Shown here piece after piece: positions 24,438 to 33,779 of a stretch of DNA of 64,000 nt. Within the stretch, counting starts at the first letter, position 1. Every line of letters starts with the position of its first letter. The stretch lies in assembly GCF_026157065.1 (NCBI RefSeq), contig NZ_JANLGQ010000005.1, positions 1-64,000 of the forward strand. The letters run 5' to 3'. The notes under the pieces are model-generated. The model was not told where the DNA came from. It saw only the letters and a program-made list of their open reading frames with translations, and did not search any database. The stretch comes from Enterococcus sp. HY326. GTDB taxonomy: Bacteria; Bacillota; Bacilli; Lactobacillales; Enterococcaceae. Position numbers and translations under genes: made by a program.

Positions 24438-26708
24438 TTATTTCATGTTAAAGATTTTTTCTTTTTTCCAGACAGCTAGAGCCATCAAGGTTATAGCTAT
24501 ACCGAAAGCAATGTAGATAGCGTCATTGTTTTCTTCGCCTGTTTGCGGTAATTTTCCGGTGTCGTCTGGCGTTTTGCCAGTGGCAGCAGCAATCGTCATG
24601 GTGACAAATGGTTGCTCAGATGTAAGAGTTGGAAGATTCCCAACATAAAACTTATTCAAATCTGAAATCATTTTTTCACTCGGCTGATAAGCATAGCTGA
24701 TATTGACCGTTCCTGCTTGCAGAGCAGTCCAAGTCCCACTATCTGAAACATTCAGATAGGTGGTATCATAACCTAAAACATAAGTTCCATCAAAGGCGAC
24801 ATCGCCTTCACCGGTAAAATCAACTGCTAATGTAAAGGTGCCAGTATCACCAACTGTTACCAGCTCAGGTGCTGTTAATGTCATTCCTCTTGTTATGGTC
24901 CAACCATCAGCAACATCAAGCTTTTCTAGAGAAGTCATCGTCAAGGTTTTTATTCCTGTTGGCACGCTTGTTCTCGTATTATTTGTTGCTGCACGAGTAG
25001 CCGTTGGTGTCGTGCTACTTGTAGAATCAGTAGTAGATGATTCTGTTGTTGAACTTTCGGTTGATGAAGTAGTATCTGTACTTGTACTGCTTGTTGAGCT
25101 CGAAGTTCCACTCGTTGACGTTTCGCTAGTAGATGTACTAGTTGACGATGAGTCAGTGGTAGTTGTCTCAGTAGTTGAAGATTCATTAGTTGATGACGAT
25201 CCACTCGTTTCACCATTCATAGCTGCTAGCATCTTAGAATCTGGAATATAACCATACTCGACAATAATCTGACCGGACTTTTTAGCGGTCCAATTACCAT
25301 TGGCATCAATCTCAATCATCTCAGGATCATATAGAAAATGGTAGTTTCCACTGAATTCAACATCAGGCATACTAAAATCAAATTTGAATGTACCTTTGTC
25401 ACCAACTTCGACAACTGGATTAGCTACATCAAACACTTCAGGCATCGTCATCGTTAAGCCTTCAGAATAAATCTCCTGAATATCTGTATTGCCATCACCA
25501 ACTCGCATCAAATACCCTAACGTCCCTGTTGCTGGCATATTTTCTTCACCGAAATAAGTCTGCATGCCTGCCAGTGTTGCCTCAGTCGGTGTGTAGCCGT
25601 AATTAATTTGGAAATTACCGGCTTTTAAAGCTGTCCAATTGCCATTTTCATCAATTGTTAAAGCTGTTTCATCGTAATCCCAGACAAAAGTTCCAGCAAA
25701 TGTAACTTCTTGCCCGTTATTGCCTTCTTGCAATAGGCTGACTTGTGGATTAAATTGACCAGTTTGGCCAACAACCACGTCGCCAGTTGGTGTTTCAATT
25801 GTCATGCCATAACTATAGACCGCATTTTGATCAATTGCTGCTCGAATGTTTAATTCCAACGACGGCTCTTCTTGTTCTTCTTCAGCAGCTTGTGGGGCAA
25901 TTTCAGTAGTTCTTTGCGTTGCCTCTTCATCAGAAGAATTAGTTGTTTCTTCTTCACTAGAGTCAGTGGTAGCTTCTGTCTCTTGCGGAATATAACCGTA
26001 AGATACTTTGGCGGCTCCTTTTGCTAAAGCTTCCCAAGTACCGTCCGCAGCAACGGTGATTAATGCTGGATCATAATTAAAATAATAACTGCCATCATTA
26101 AAGAGACTCTCATCTTCAAAGCTGATGTCAAATTTGCCAGTGTCGCCAACGGTAATATCACTGGCTTCATTGGTCATGGTCATGCCGTCAAAAAGCACGG
26201 CCTCTTTATCCACTACTTCGATTGGCAGAGTAGCCGGTGCTTGACCCGCAAACTCCACATCCGCTAACGCACTCGCCATGCTTTCATTTGGCAGATAGCC
26301 GTATGAAATTTCTGTTTGTCCAGCTGCTATGGCGGTCCAATTGCCATCAGAGTCAATCTCTAATAAGCCAGCTTCGTCTTCAAAGACATAGCTGCCGTCA
26401 AATTCCGTTTCACCCAAATCAAAATCAATCGCAAATTTGCCGGTGTCGCCGACGCGAACTGTTTCCAGACCTCTTAAGGTCATCCCTTCAGAATAAATTT
26501 GCGCTTCTTCGCTTGATTCGCTCGTATCAGTTGAACTAGTTACCGTACTTTCCGTTGTACTTGTTGTCTCGGAAGTTGTACTGGTGGACGTTTTAGCAGA
26601 TCTAGCCGCTTCAACGCCGCTCACTTGGCTGCCCACAACGGCGCCACCAACAATTAAGCCTAAACAAGCAAGTGTTGAAAATAGAAAAATCCCTCTATTC
26701 TTAGACAT
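24438..26708 (-). CDS. LPxTG-anchored surface protein with five copies of an uncharacterised ~100-aa module
   Basis: 756 aa. A signal peptide (to about VEAA, residue 35) and a Ser/Thr linker precede five modules, each beginning near MT, with VGDTGKF or VGQTGQF, a GSY/GTY-x-F segment, an acidic D-x-x-G-x-WTA-x-x-x-G step and ending ISYGYxP. They start near residues 75, 170, 300, 420 and 585. An acidic linker rich in Ser, Glu and Thr separates modules two and three, and a long Ser/Thr run separates four and five. The C-terminus is LPQTGEENN, a hydrophobic helix and KKEK, a sortase A substrate. The modules look Ig-like and may resemble Big domains; function is probably adhesion or a wall-spanning stalk. 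GGGGGAG ribosome site precedes ATG 26708. Confidence 0.88.
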   Translation of the reverse strand: MSKNRGIFLFSTLACLGLIVGGAVVGSQVSGVEAARSAKTSTSTTSETTSTTESTVTSSTDTSESSEEAQIYSEGMTLRGLETVRVGDTGKFAIDFDLGETEFDGSYVFEDEAGLLEIDSDGNWTAIAAGQTEISYGYLPNESMASALADVEFAGQAPATLPIEVVDKEAVLFDGMTMTNEASDITVGDTGKFDISFEDESLFNDGSYYFNYDPALITVAADGTWEALAKGAAKVSYGYIPQETEATTDSSEEETTNSSDEEATQRTTEIAPQAAEEEQEEPSLELNIRAAIDQNAVYSYGMTIETPTGDVVVGQTGQFNPQVSLLQEGNNGQEVTFAGTFVWDYDETALTIDENGNWTALKAGNFQINYGYTPTEATLAGMQTYFGEENMPATGTLGYLMRVGDGNTDIQEIYSEGLTMTMPEVFDVANPVVEVGDKGTFKFDFSMPDVEFSGNYHFLYDPEMIEIDANGNWTAKKSGQIIVEYGYIPDSKMLAAMNGETSGSSSTNESSTTETTTTDSSSTSTSTSETSTSGTSSSTSSTSTDTTSSTESSTTESSTTDSTSSTTPTATRAATNNTRTSVPTGIKTLTMTSLEKLDVADGWTITRGMTLTAPELVTVGDTGTFTLAVDFTGEGDVAFDGTYVLGYDTTYLNVSDSGTWTALQAGTVNISYAYQPSEKMISDLNKFYVGNLPTLTSEQPFVTMTIAAATGKTPDDTGKLPQTGEENNDAIYIAFGIAITLMALAVWKKEKIFNMK

Positions 26709-27094
26709 TTTTCTCCCCCTTTTTTCCTTTATAACCTCAATAAAAAATAATTATTTAATTTATGTCATATGTATTATCGTACCATGTTAACGCTTCTACT
26801 ATCAATAGGAGATTGCCATTTATGATAATTTTTTTCGATATTTTAGCCCAAATTAAAGCTGTTAGTGATTTTTATGGAAGAAAAGCTGGCTGCTATTTTT
26901 ATTTTCTGTCCCTTTGCCATAATTTAATTATTTTTTTAATTATAACTGTCAATTTTCTTTTCATTGGCTCGTTACTACTTCAAAAAAAATCAAACTATCT
27001 AAAGGTAAACAACCAGCAGCAAGCGGGTGCTTTCCTAAAAGATAGTTTGAGTATCAGATGTCTCTTGCTTAGCTTTTACAGCAGAGAGACGATT
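26709..27094. other. Intergenic region: purR terminator and LPxTG-gene promoter region with possible cre
   Basis: No gene is supported. The purR terminator pairs CAAACTATCT (26991-27000) with AGATAGTTTG (27040-27049), and the minus strand continues ATTTTTTTTG. A 12/14 match to the cre consensus (minus strand 26798-26785, TAGAAGCGTTAACA) lies about 80 bp upstream of the LPxTG start and could place that gene under CcpA. Promoter hexamers are unclear in the AT-rich run. Confidence 0.55.
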
Positions 27095-27913
27095 TTATTC
27101 AGTAAAATAATTTCCGGGCACTACGGAGATATTTTTCGTCGTCGTATCAACATCTTCAACAAATAATAAGGAAGTATAGTCGGTGACTGCCCGTGGACCG
27201 TTGAACTTAGTTTCCGCAAACACGGTGATGCCGACGAGGGTCGCTTCAAATTCTTCAATCAAGCTCTTCATCCCATTGACCGTGCCGCCGCCCTTCATGA
27301 AATCATCGACGACTAAAACCCGCGAGCCTCGCTTCAGGCTGCGCTTAGATAATTCCATCTTTTCAATACGCTCAGATGAACCAGAAACATAGTTGACACT
27401 GACGGTTGAGCCTTCGGTAATTTTAGAATCTCGTCTAACAATTACAAAAGGAACATTTAAATAAGTAGAAACTGCTTGGGCAATCGGCACGCCTTTTGTG
27501 GCTACCGTCATCACCGCATCGATTTCTTGACCTAAATACTTAGTGGCAATGATGCGACCCACCTGCCGCAGTAATTCCGGTTCGCCTAGCAAGTCAGATA
27601 AATAAACATACCCCCCCGGCAACAAGCGGTCTTGTTCAGATAAGCGATTGGCCAATTGGGTGATGTATTCTCGGGCCTCATTTTCACTAATCGACGGAAT
27701 AAAATAGACCCCGCCAGCAGCTCCCGGAACTGTTTCTAAAATACCCGTGCCCCGCTCCTTAAAAGTTTTTTTGATAATCGCTAAATCTTCACTGATGGAT
27801 GATTTAGCCGATTCATATCGCTTTGAAAAAAAGCTCAAAGATACCAAATCATGGGGATGATTCAGTAAATAATTTGTCATATCGATTAAACGTTCACTAC
27901 GCCGTGTTTTCAA
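27095..27913 (-). CDS. purR: Pur operon repressor PurR (PRPP-responsive)
   Basis: 272 aa from TTG 27913, preceded by GGGAGGAG. The N-terminal winged helix (MKTRRSERLIDMTNYLLNHP, KRYESAKSSISEDLA) binds DNA. The C-terminal phosphoribosyltransferase-like domain has the PRPP loop VLVVDDFMKGGGTVNGM and KGVPIAQAVSTYLNVPFVIV. It represses purine genes and is released by PRPP, whose producer prs is encoded nearby. Length is normal for the family. It is transcribed alone, with its own terminator, divergent from the methyltransferase gene. Confidence 0.95.
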   Translation of the reverse strand: MKTRRSERLIDMTNYLLNHPHDLVSLSFFSKRYESAKSSISEDLAIIKKTFKERGTGILETVPGAAGGVYFIPSISENEAREYITQLANRLSEQDRLLPGGYVYLSDLLGEPELLRQVGRIIATKYLGQEIDAVMTVATKGVPIAQAVSTYLNVPFVIVRRDSKITEGSTVSVNYVSGSSERIEKMELSKRSLKRGSRVLVVDDFMKGGGTVNGMKSLIEEFEATLVGITVFAETKFNGPRAVTDYTSLLFVEDVDTTTKNISVVPGNYFTE

Positions 27914-27988
27914 AATCTGGCTCCTCCCTTGTAATCTTTTCTATTATAAGGGTTTAGCAGGAAAATATCGAGTGTTTTTCTGAATTCA

Positions 27989-28050
27989 CGAAAAATAGTT
28001 CGTCTATTAACGGTCGATTTGTTTAAATCATTGAAAATCTTTCGTCTATC
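27989..28050 (-). promoter_or_regulatory. Possible PurBox-like direct repeats upstream of purR
   Basis: TTCGTCTAT occurs at 27999-28007 and 28040-28048. On the minus strand the first site reads ATAGACGAACTAT, 11/13 to the PurBox consensus AWWWCCGAACWWT; the second is weaker. Known paired PurBoxes are inverted and closer, so autoregulation here is only a suggestion. Confidence 0.35.
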
Positions 28051-28152
28051 TAATAAAAAATCGTCGTCAACAGATAGCTGACCACGAAAATCGATAGACT
28101 TTTTGCTGAGCTTTTGCTAATTTTAAAAGAAAACCTGTTAAGGAGCCCGCCG

Positions 28153-28674
28153 ATGAATGCTTTTTTACTACTGATTCCTTTTTTATTCATTCGCTTTTTT
28201 CTGATGGGGCGTTTTTCTAAAAACGCACTGCAGCGAGCAGCTCATTTTGTCCCGCTACTTGGCTTTGAAAAAGCAGCCTACCTTTTGTATCAGCTGACTA
28301 CCCTGCTGCTGATTTTTTATCCGCTTTTTCTCAGAATCACCATCATAAACGATTGGCTTTTTATCGCAGGAGCTGCGCTATATTTACTCAGCAATCTACT
28401 ATGCCTACTGGCAAGTTATGCTTTTGCCAAGCCGTCAGCAAACGGCTTGAACACAGCCGGCTTTTATCGCTTTTCTAGAAATCCTATGTATGTCGCTTAT
28501 TTTTTATTTTTTCTTTCAATTGTCTTGTTGACTCGCTCGTTTCCGCTATTGATTATTCTTGCAGTCTTTCAATTGGCTGCCCACTGGATTATCCGCGCAG
28601 AAGAACGGTGGTGCCTTGAACAATTCGGTCACAGCTACCAAGAATACCAGTCCCGAGTGCGGCGCTATTTTTAA
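28153..28674 (+). CDS. ICMT/PEMT-like integral membrane methyltransferase
   Basis: 173 aa from ATG 28153, which follows AAGGAG. About five TM segments lead to the family signature: GFYRFSRNPMYVAYF, then ISMRAEE-like IIRAEERWCLEQFGHSYQEY and RVRRYF. These residues bind S-adenosylmethionine in isoprenylcysteine carboxyl methyltransferases and phospholipid methyltransferases. The bacterial substrate is unknown. The gene stands alone, divergent from purR; no close partner is evident. Confidence 0.8.
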   Translation: MNAFLLLIPFLFIRFFLMGRFSKNALQRAAHFVPLLGFEKAAYLLYQLTTLLLIFYPLFLRITIINDWLFIAGAALYLLSNLLCLLASYAFAKPSANGLNTAGFYRFSRNPMYVAYFLFFLSIVLLTRSFPLLIILAVFQLAAHWIIRAEERWCLEQFGHSYQEYQSRVRRYF

Positions 28675-28752
28675 AGGTGCCGCTGACTGCTCGTTATAAT
28701 TATTTAAACCCTCAAATAGATTTTCACCTGCTATTTTTAGCTGCGAGCTGTT

Positions 28753-29160
28753 TTATTTGCCTAATTGATTTAATTCGGCAGCCATTTTTTTGTTTTGCTG
28801 ATTGCGATAAAAATAAAATGCAATGACGTGCAAGACCAAATTCAACAATAAAATTGCCCACCAGAAGGGTAAAATTAGTTGCAACATTTCGACTGAAAAT
28901 AGATAAACAGCTGTAAAACCGGCCAGAAAATTCAGGAGAGTCATCACTAAAATGTTAATTGGCGCCGACCACGTCCCATAATTCCACAGGTAAGGATACG
29001 CCACTCCGAATACGCCACCGGCGATAACAGCAATCCCGATAATATGCCAAAAATAGAACAGGTTCAGACTTACATTTCCAAATCCTAAACTCATTAGAGC
29101 TGTTAACCAAACGATTGTTAAAAAGGCACCCTGCATAAACTGATTTTTTAATTCTTTCAT
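28753..29160 (-). CDS. DUF3021 membrane protein
   Basis: 135 aa from ATG 29160, chosen for AAGGAG eight bases upstream. Four TM helices (about 10-30, 38-58, 68-90, 98-120) and a basic C-terminus match DUF3021 proteins, which almost always accompany a LytTR regulator. The upstream gene ends 21 bp before it. By analogy with LytTR/membrane-protein pairs, it probably binds or inhibits the regulator at the membrane. Its signal is unknown. Confidence 0.82.
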   Translation of the reverse strand: MKELKNQFMQGAFLTIVWLTALMSLGFGNVSLNLFYFWHIIGIAVIAGGVFGVAYPYLWNYGTWSAPINILVMTLLNFLAGFTAVYLFSVEMLQLILPFWWAILLLNLVLHVIAFYFYRNQQNKKMAAELNQLGK

Positions 29161-29181
29161 AATGAACACTCCTTAATTTTT

Positions 29182-29637
29182 TTAGCGGCTGCTAAAAGCA
29201 GCACTGGCTTCTTTAATTTGCTTTGCATAATGTCGGCTGACAGTGAGGGTCTGGCCATTTTTTAGTTGAACTTCTAAGCGGGCATACTGGCCGTTTTTGA
29301 AGCTTGCCACCTCTGCCAGATTTAAAATTACCGAATTATTAATTCGAAAAATCCCCGCTGCCTGTAAATATTCAAATTCCTTGAGACGTCCTTTAAGATA
29401 AAAGACTTGATCGTCTGTTGTGTAAACCTTTGAAAGCTGATCCATCGCTTCAATCAATAAAACCTGACTTAAAGAGATATTTTGCCGGCGTTCATTCGCC
29501 GGTTGAATCACTTCCAACAGTTGCTCTTGATGAATTGCCTTGGTCAGTTCCGCTGCCAAGCTCTGATTGACAGGATGTAGCTGAATCCCAATTTCGTTTG
29601 TTGCATACTCTTGATCCCAAAACCATTTTATTTTCAT
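29182..29637 (-). CDS. LytTR-domain DNA-binding regulator without receiver
   Basis: 151 aa. The LytTR domain fills the C-terminal two-thirds: LSQVLLIEAMDQLSKVYTTD, YLKGRLKEFEYLQAAGIFR, INNSVILNLAEVASFKNGQ and LTVSRHYAKQIK. The N-terminal 45 residues are not a receiver, so control is probably through the DUF3021 partner encoded immediately downstream. AAAGGAGGC precedes ATG 29637. Confidence 0.88.
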   Translation of the reverse strand: MKIKWFWDQEYATNEIGIQLHPVNQSLAAELTKAIHQEQLLEVIQPANERRQNISLSQVLLIEAMDQLSKVYTTDDQVFYLKGRLKEFEYLQAAGIFRINNSVILNLAEVASFKNGQYARLEVQLKNGQTLTVSRHYAKQIKEASAAFSSR

Positions 29638-29837
29638 TGCCTGCCTCCTTTTGTTACTAATTTAGCACGGGCCCACGTTAAACTCTTGTCTTTTTTGGTT
29701 TGTTGCAGAAAATCTGACTTTGTTGCATTTAGTATAATGAAAAACTCTTGCTCCCGGCGCAATTTTCTAAAAAAATTCCAAAACTCGACTAATTTATCCT
29801 AGCCTGAACAGTTTTTTCCTGTTGCTTAGAAGTGATA

Positions 29838-29846
29838 TGTTATAAT
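29838..29846 (+). promoter_or_regulatory. Extended -10 promoter of busR
   Basis: TGTTATAAT matches an extended -10 (TGnTATAAT) exactly, 47 bp before the busR ATG. No clear -35 is present, as is usual for extended -10 promoters. Confidence 0.6.
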
Positions 29847-29892
29847 GCAAAAAAATGACCATCTAAATTTTTATTTAAAGGAGTTTTATTGA

Positions 29893-30531
29893 ATGATGGA
29901 CCAGCCCAAGAAAAAAATCACCCTGCCTCGATACCAACAAATTTCTGTCGCTATTGCCGAACGGATTGCCAAAAAAACCTACCAAGTCGGCGAGAAAATC
30001 CAAGCCCGTTCAACAATTGCTACTAATTTTAACGTCTCACCGGAAACCGCCCGCAAAGCCATCAGTGTCTTGGTGGACCTTGGAATTATGGAGATGCGTC
30101 ACGGCAGCGGCGCTTATGTAATTTCCCGAGAGAAGGCCCAGCTCTACTATGAGCAATACCAAGATGTGCAATCCATTCAAGAAATAAAAAATGAAATTCT
30201 GAGCAGTGTCGCCAAACAAAAAACTGAATTGGATAACGTGACTGAGCTGATGAATCAACTAGTTTCACAAATGAAACAAGTGCATAATTTTACTCCTTTT
30301 GTGCCCTATGAGTTAACCTTAAATGCACAGGCGCTACACTTGGGGGAAACCATCCAGGATTTAAATATTTGGCATGAAACCGGCGTGACTATCGTTGCCA
30401 TTCAAAGTAGCACCGAACTCCTTTTATCACCAGGACCCTATGCCAAATTAAATCAAGATGACACGCTGCTTTTTGTCGGCAGTGAGCTCGGTTTGCAGCG
30501 GATGCAAAACTTTTTTTATCCAAATAATTAA
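29893..30531 (+). CDS. busR: BusR, c-di-AMP-responsive GntR-family repressor
   Basis: 212 aa with AAGGAG upstream. The winged helix (about 10-80) shows YQQISVAIAERIAKKTYQVG, STIATNFNVSPETARKAIS and GSGAYVISREK. A long helical segment (about 90-135) suits the tetrameric coiled coil of BusR, and the C-terminal RCK_C/TrkA-C domain (about 140-205) has HLGETIQDLNIWHETGVTIV and TLLFVGSELGLQRM. In lactococci and streptococci BusR binds c-di-AMP and represses busA. Here it lies directly upstream of busAA-busAB with a matching bipartite operator, so the same circuit is likely. Confidence 0.92.
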   Translation: MMDQPKKKITLPRYQQISVAIAERIAKKTYQVGEKIQARSTIATNFNVSPETARKAISVLVDLGIMEMRHGSGAYVISREKAQLYYEQYQDVQSIQEIKNEILSSVAKQKTELDNVTELMNQLVSQMKQVHNFTPFVPYELTLNAQALHLGETIQDLNIWHETGVTIVAIQSSTELLLSPGPYAKLNQDDTLLFVGSELGLQRMQNFFYPNN

Positions 30532-30609
30532 CTAAGGAAAAGCGTTGATATAACACGCTTTATTAAATAAAACTATTCATTTTCTGAAAAGAATCATGAT
30601 ACTTTGCTT

Positions 30610-30654
30610 TTGACAAAAGTGACCACACGATGTTAATCTAGTGTGGTCACTTTT
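30610..30654 (+). promoter_or_regulatory. busAA promoter overlapped by a bipartite BusR operator; also a terminator-like hairpin
   Basis: TTGACA (30610-30615) and GTTAAT (30632-30637) are 16 bp apart. Across them lies AGTGAC (30618-30623), then exactly 22 bp, then GTCACT (30646-30651). The arms extend to a perfect 14-bp inverted repeat (30615-30628 with 30641-30654). A 22-bp separated bipartite site is what S. agalactiae BusR is known to recognise. In RNA made from busR the same repeat folds with a following TTTTT, so it may also end the busR transcript. Confidence 0.8.
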
Positions 30655-30671
30655 TGTTAGGAGGAAATTTT

Positions 30672-31928
30672 TTGAAGAAAGTAAGGGTTGAACATTTAAC
30701 CAAAATTTTTGGGAAACGGCAGCAACAAGCCTTAACCATGATGAAAGAAAATAAAAGCAAAACAGAAATTTTAGAAAAAACCGGCGCCACTGTCGGTGTT
30801 TATGACGCCAGCTTTGAAGTCAACGAAGGGGAAATTTTTGTAATTATGGGTCTTTCCGGAAGCGGAAAGTCGACTTTAATTCGTCTGCTCAATCGTTTGA
30901 TTGATCCAACCGCCGGCGAAATTTACATTGACGGGGACGAAATTGCCCAAATGAATAAACAGGAATTGCGAGAAGTCCGCCGCCATAAAATCAATATGGT
31001 TTTTCAAAATTTTGCTCTGTTTCCGAATCGGACAATTTTAGAAAATACCGAATACGGCTTGGAAGTCCGTGGCGTGCCTTTAGAGGAACGTCGGGAAAAA
31101 GCTGAAAAAGCTTTAGATAATTCTGGCCTTTTATCCTTTAAAGACCAATATCCGAATCAGCTTTCCGGCGGGATGCAACAACGGGTCGGTTTGGCCCGGG
31201 CGCTGGCAAATAATCCGGAAATTTTATTAATGGATGAAGCCTTTTCTGCTTTGGACCCACTAATTCGTCGAGAAATGCAGGATGAATTATTAGACCTACA
31301 AGCAAATGTCCAAAAAACGATTATTTTTATCACCCATGATTTAAATGAAGCATTGCGAATCGGTGATCGTATCGCCTTGATGAAGGATGGTGAAATTATT
31401 CAGATTGGGACCGGTGAAGATTTCTTAACCAATCCTGCCAACCAATATGTTCGTGATTTCGTTGAAGACGTTGACCGCTCGAAGGTCTTAACAGCGCAAA
31501 ATATTATGGTGCCGGCTTTGACCACCAACATTGAAGTTGATGGACCTAACGTTGCTTTAAACCGAATGCGTAAAGAAGAAGTCAGCATGCTGCTAGCTGT
31601 TGACCGCAAGCGCAAGTTAAAGGGTAGTCTGACAGCCGAGAGTGCATCAGAAGCCCGCAAAAAGAATCTGACTTTGAAGGATGTTATTGATAAAAACGTC
31701 CAAAAAATTCCGAAGGATATGTTAGTCACGGATATTTTTAATATCATTTTTGATTCACCGACGCCTTTAGCGGTGGTGGATGATGAGCGTCTGATTGGTG
31801 TTGTGATTCGCGGCAGTGTTATTGAAGCCTTGGCTGATTCTCAAGACGAGGACACGCTAGCAGAAGAAGCTCTCCAACAGGAGCAGACAGAAATGATGGA
31901 AAAAAGCGAGGTACTAACTCATGAATAA
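30672..31928 (+). CDS. busAA: Glycine betaine ABC transporter ATP-binding subunit
   Basis: 418 aa from TTG 30672, which follows TAGGAGGAAA; the earlier in-frame TTG overlaps the ribosome site. Walker A is GLSGSGKST (60-68), the signature QLSGGMQQR near 169, Walker [13 protein letters not shown] near 190, and the switch His in FITHD. Two C-terminal CBS domains (about 275-390; [21 protein letters not shown]) sense ionic strength or nucleotides in OpuA-type transporters. It energises osmolyte uptake with BusAB; the genes overlap by 8 bp. Confidence 0.95.
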   Translation: MKKVRVEHLTKIFGKRQQQALTMMKENKSKTEILEKTGATVGVYDASFEVNEGEIFVIMGLSGSGKSTLIRLLNRLIDPTAGEIYIDGDEIAQMNKQELREVRRHKINMVFQNFALFPNRTILENTEYGLEVRGVPLEERREKAEKALDNSGLLSFKDQYPNQLSGGMQQRVGLARALANNPEILLMDEAFSALDPLIRREMQDELLDLQANVQKTIIFITHDLNEALRIGDRIALMKDGEIIQIGTGEDFLTNPANQYVRDFVEDVDRSKVLTAQNIMVPALTTNIEVDGPNVALNRMRKEEVSMLLAVDRKRKLKGSLTAESASEARKKNLTLKDVIDKNVQKIPKDMLVTDIFNIIFDSPTPLAVVDDERLIGVVIRGSVIEALADSQDEDTLAEEALQQEQTEMMEKSEVLTHE

Positions 31929-33648
31929 TTTTTTACAGCAAAGTTTGCCGGTGGCTGATTGGGTCGAAAGTTTTTCCGATTGGGTGACCACCACTTTTGC
32001 CGGATTATTTTCTATTTTGCAAGATACCGGTGCCTTTATTATGGAGGGCATGACGAATTTATTATTACTCGTGCCACCATTACTCTTTATTTTATTGATT
32101 ACCGTCGTGGCCTTCTTTATTTCCGATAAAAAATGGGGGCTAACCGGTTTTACTTTAATTGGCCTGCTCTTTATTTACAATCAAGGGCTCTGGTCTGATT
32201 TGATGAATACCTTGACCTTGGTCATCTTAGCCAGTGTTATTTCCGTTATCATTGGTGTGCCGCTAGGAATTTTAATGGCGAAAAGCGAAATCGCCAAAAA
32301 TATTATCACGCCTGTCTTAGACTTTATGCAAACTATGCCGGGCTTTGTTTATTTGATTCCCGCAGTTGCCTTCTTTGGTATCGGAATGGTACCAGGAGTC
32401 TTTGCCTCAGTTATTTTTGCTTTACCGCCGACGGTTCGTTTTACTAATCTCGGCATTCGCCAAATCCCCCGTGATTTAGTCGAAGCCTCTGATTCCTTTG
32501 GTGGAACTGGCTGGCAAAAATTATTTAAACTAGAATTACCGTTAGCTAAAAGCACAATTTTAGCCGGCATTAATCAAACAACAATGCTAGCCTTATCCAT
32601 GGTCGTGATCGCTTCGATGATTGGTGCCCCTGGTTTGGGTCGTGGTGTCTTGTCGGCTCTCCAAAGAGCCCAAGTCGGTAACGGCTTTGTCAATGGTCTG
32701 GCTTTGGTTATCTTAGCGATTATCATTGACCGATTCACCCAAAAAATGAATCGTCCGAAAGCTCAACAGGCTCAACGGAAAAAACTTAGCAAGAAACAAA
32801 AAGTTGGAATTTTAGCTGCCGCTGTTGTCGTCTTAGTTGCTGGTATCGGTGGTTTAACCTATCAAGCCCAAAATACCGAAAGTCGTGGCACCATCGATTT
32901 AGCCTATGTCCAATGGGATACTGAGGTTGCTTCAACTAATGTCGTGGCCGAAGTATTAACGGAAATGGGTTACACCGTAAATCTAACGCCTTTAGATAAT
33001 GCGATTATGTGGGAATCAATTGCCAACGGCGAAGCGGATGCGATGGTTGCTGCGTGGCTGCCCAACACCCACGCAGCTCATTATGAACGCTACAAAGACC
33101 AAATTGATGAGTTAGGCGAAAACTTAGCCGGCGCCAAAATTGGTTTAGTGGTCCCTAGCTACATGGATGTCGATTCGATTGCCGATTTAACTGACCAAGC
33201 CAACAAGAGTATCACTGGGATTGAACCCGGAGCCGGCGTCGTTAGTGCTGCCGAAAATACCTTGGCAGCTTACAGCAATTTAGCTGATTGGAGCATGGAA
33301 ACTGCTTCAACCGGTGCGATGACCGTCGCTTTAGGTCAAGCGATTGCCAATCAAGAGCCGATTGTGATTACCGGCTGGTCGCCTCATTGGATGTTTGCTG
33401 AATATGATTTAAAATATTTGGAAGATCCTGAAGGCACGATGGGGGACGATGAAACCATCAATACAATGGCCCGCCTTGGCTTAGCCGATGACATGCCGGA
33501 AGCTTATGCTGTCTTGGATAACTTCCATTGGACCGTAGAAGACATGGAAACTGTTATGAGTGCCATTAACGATGGCGCAAGCCCGTCAGATGCTGCGAAA
33601 AGCTGGATTGCTGACAATCGTGAAACAGTCGACAGCTGGATGGCTTAA
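31921..33648 (+). CDS. busAB: Glycine betaine ABC transporter permease / substrate-binding fusion
   Basis: 575 aa. The permease half (about 1-280) has the EAA-type loop [20 protein letters not shown] and [23 protein letters not shown] near 298-318 tethers the OpuAC-type binding domain (about 325-575), with aromatic betaine-box candidates in [33 protein letters not shown] and [10 protein letters not shown]. Permease-binding fusions are the OpuA/BusA architecture of lactic acid bacteria. Overlap with busAA indicates coupling. A bidirectional terminator follows. Confidence 0.95.
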   Translation: MNNFLQQSLPVADWVESFSDWVTTTFAGLFSILQDTGAFIMEGMTNLLLLVPPLLFILLITVVAFFISDKKWGLTGFTLIGLLFIYNQGLWSDLMNTLTLVILASVISVIIGVPLGILMAKSEIAKNIITPVLDFMQTMPGFVYLIPAVAFFGIGMVPGVFASVIFALPPTVRFTNLGIRQIPRDLVEASDSFGGTGWQKLFKLELPLAKSTILAGINQTTMLALSMVVIASMIGAPGLGRGVLSALQRAQVGNGFVNGLALVILAIIIDRFTQKMNRPKAQQAQRKKLSKKQKVGILAAAVVVLVAGIGGLTYQAQNTESRGTIDLAYVQWDTEVASTNVVAEVLTEMGYTVNLTPLDNAIMWESIANGEADAMVAAWLPNTHAAHYERYKDQIDELGENLAGAKIGLVVPSYMDVDSIADLTDQANKSITGIEPGAGVVSAAENTLAAYSNLADWSMETASTGAMTVALGQAIANQEPIVITGWSPHWMFAEYDLKYLEDPEGTMGDDETINTMARLGLADDMPEAYAVLDNFHWTVEDMETVMSAINDGASPSDAAKSWIADNRETVDSWMA

Positions 33649-33666
33649 AGCCAGCTAACGTTAAAA

Positions 33667-33747
33667 TAAAAAACCGAACTAGCAATGGAAAATTTCTAAA
33701 GCTGAGAGCTCTCAGCCTAGAAGTTTTCCGCTAGTTCGGTTTTTTTA
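33667..33747. terminator. Long bidirectional terminator between busAB and adcB
   Basis: AAAAAACCGAACTAGC pairs with GCTAGTTCGGTTTTTT, with inner complementary blocks (GGAAAA/TTTTCC and GCTGAGAGCTCTCAGC). T-tracts follow on both strands, suiting the convergent genes. Confidence 0.93.
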
Positions 33748-33779
33748 TGTTCCAAGTAGTCGCCAAAAATCAGTGCTAC

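Noticed and set aside
24838-25251. Plus-strand 137-codon open frame rich in Val and Ser
   Set aside because: It is the antisense of the Ser/Thr-repeat part of the LPxTG gene; such biased antisense frames are expected.
26762-27166. Plus-strand 134-codon open frame
   Set aside because: It overlaps the purR 3' end and its terminator, has no ribosome site and is low-complexity hydrophobic.
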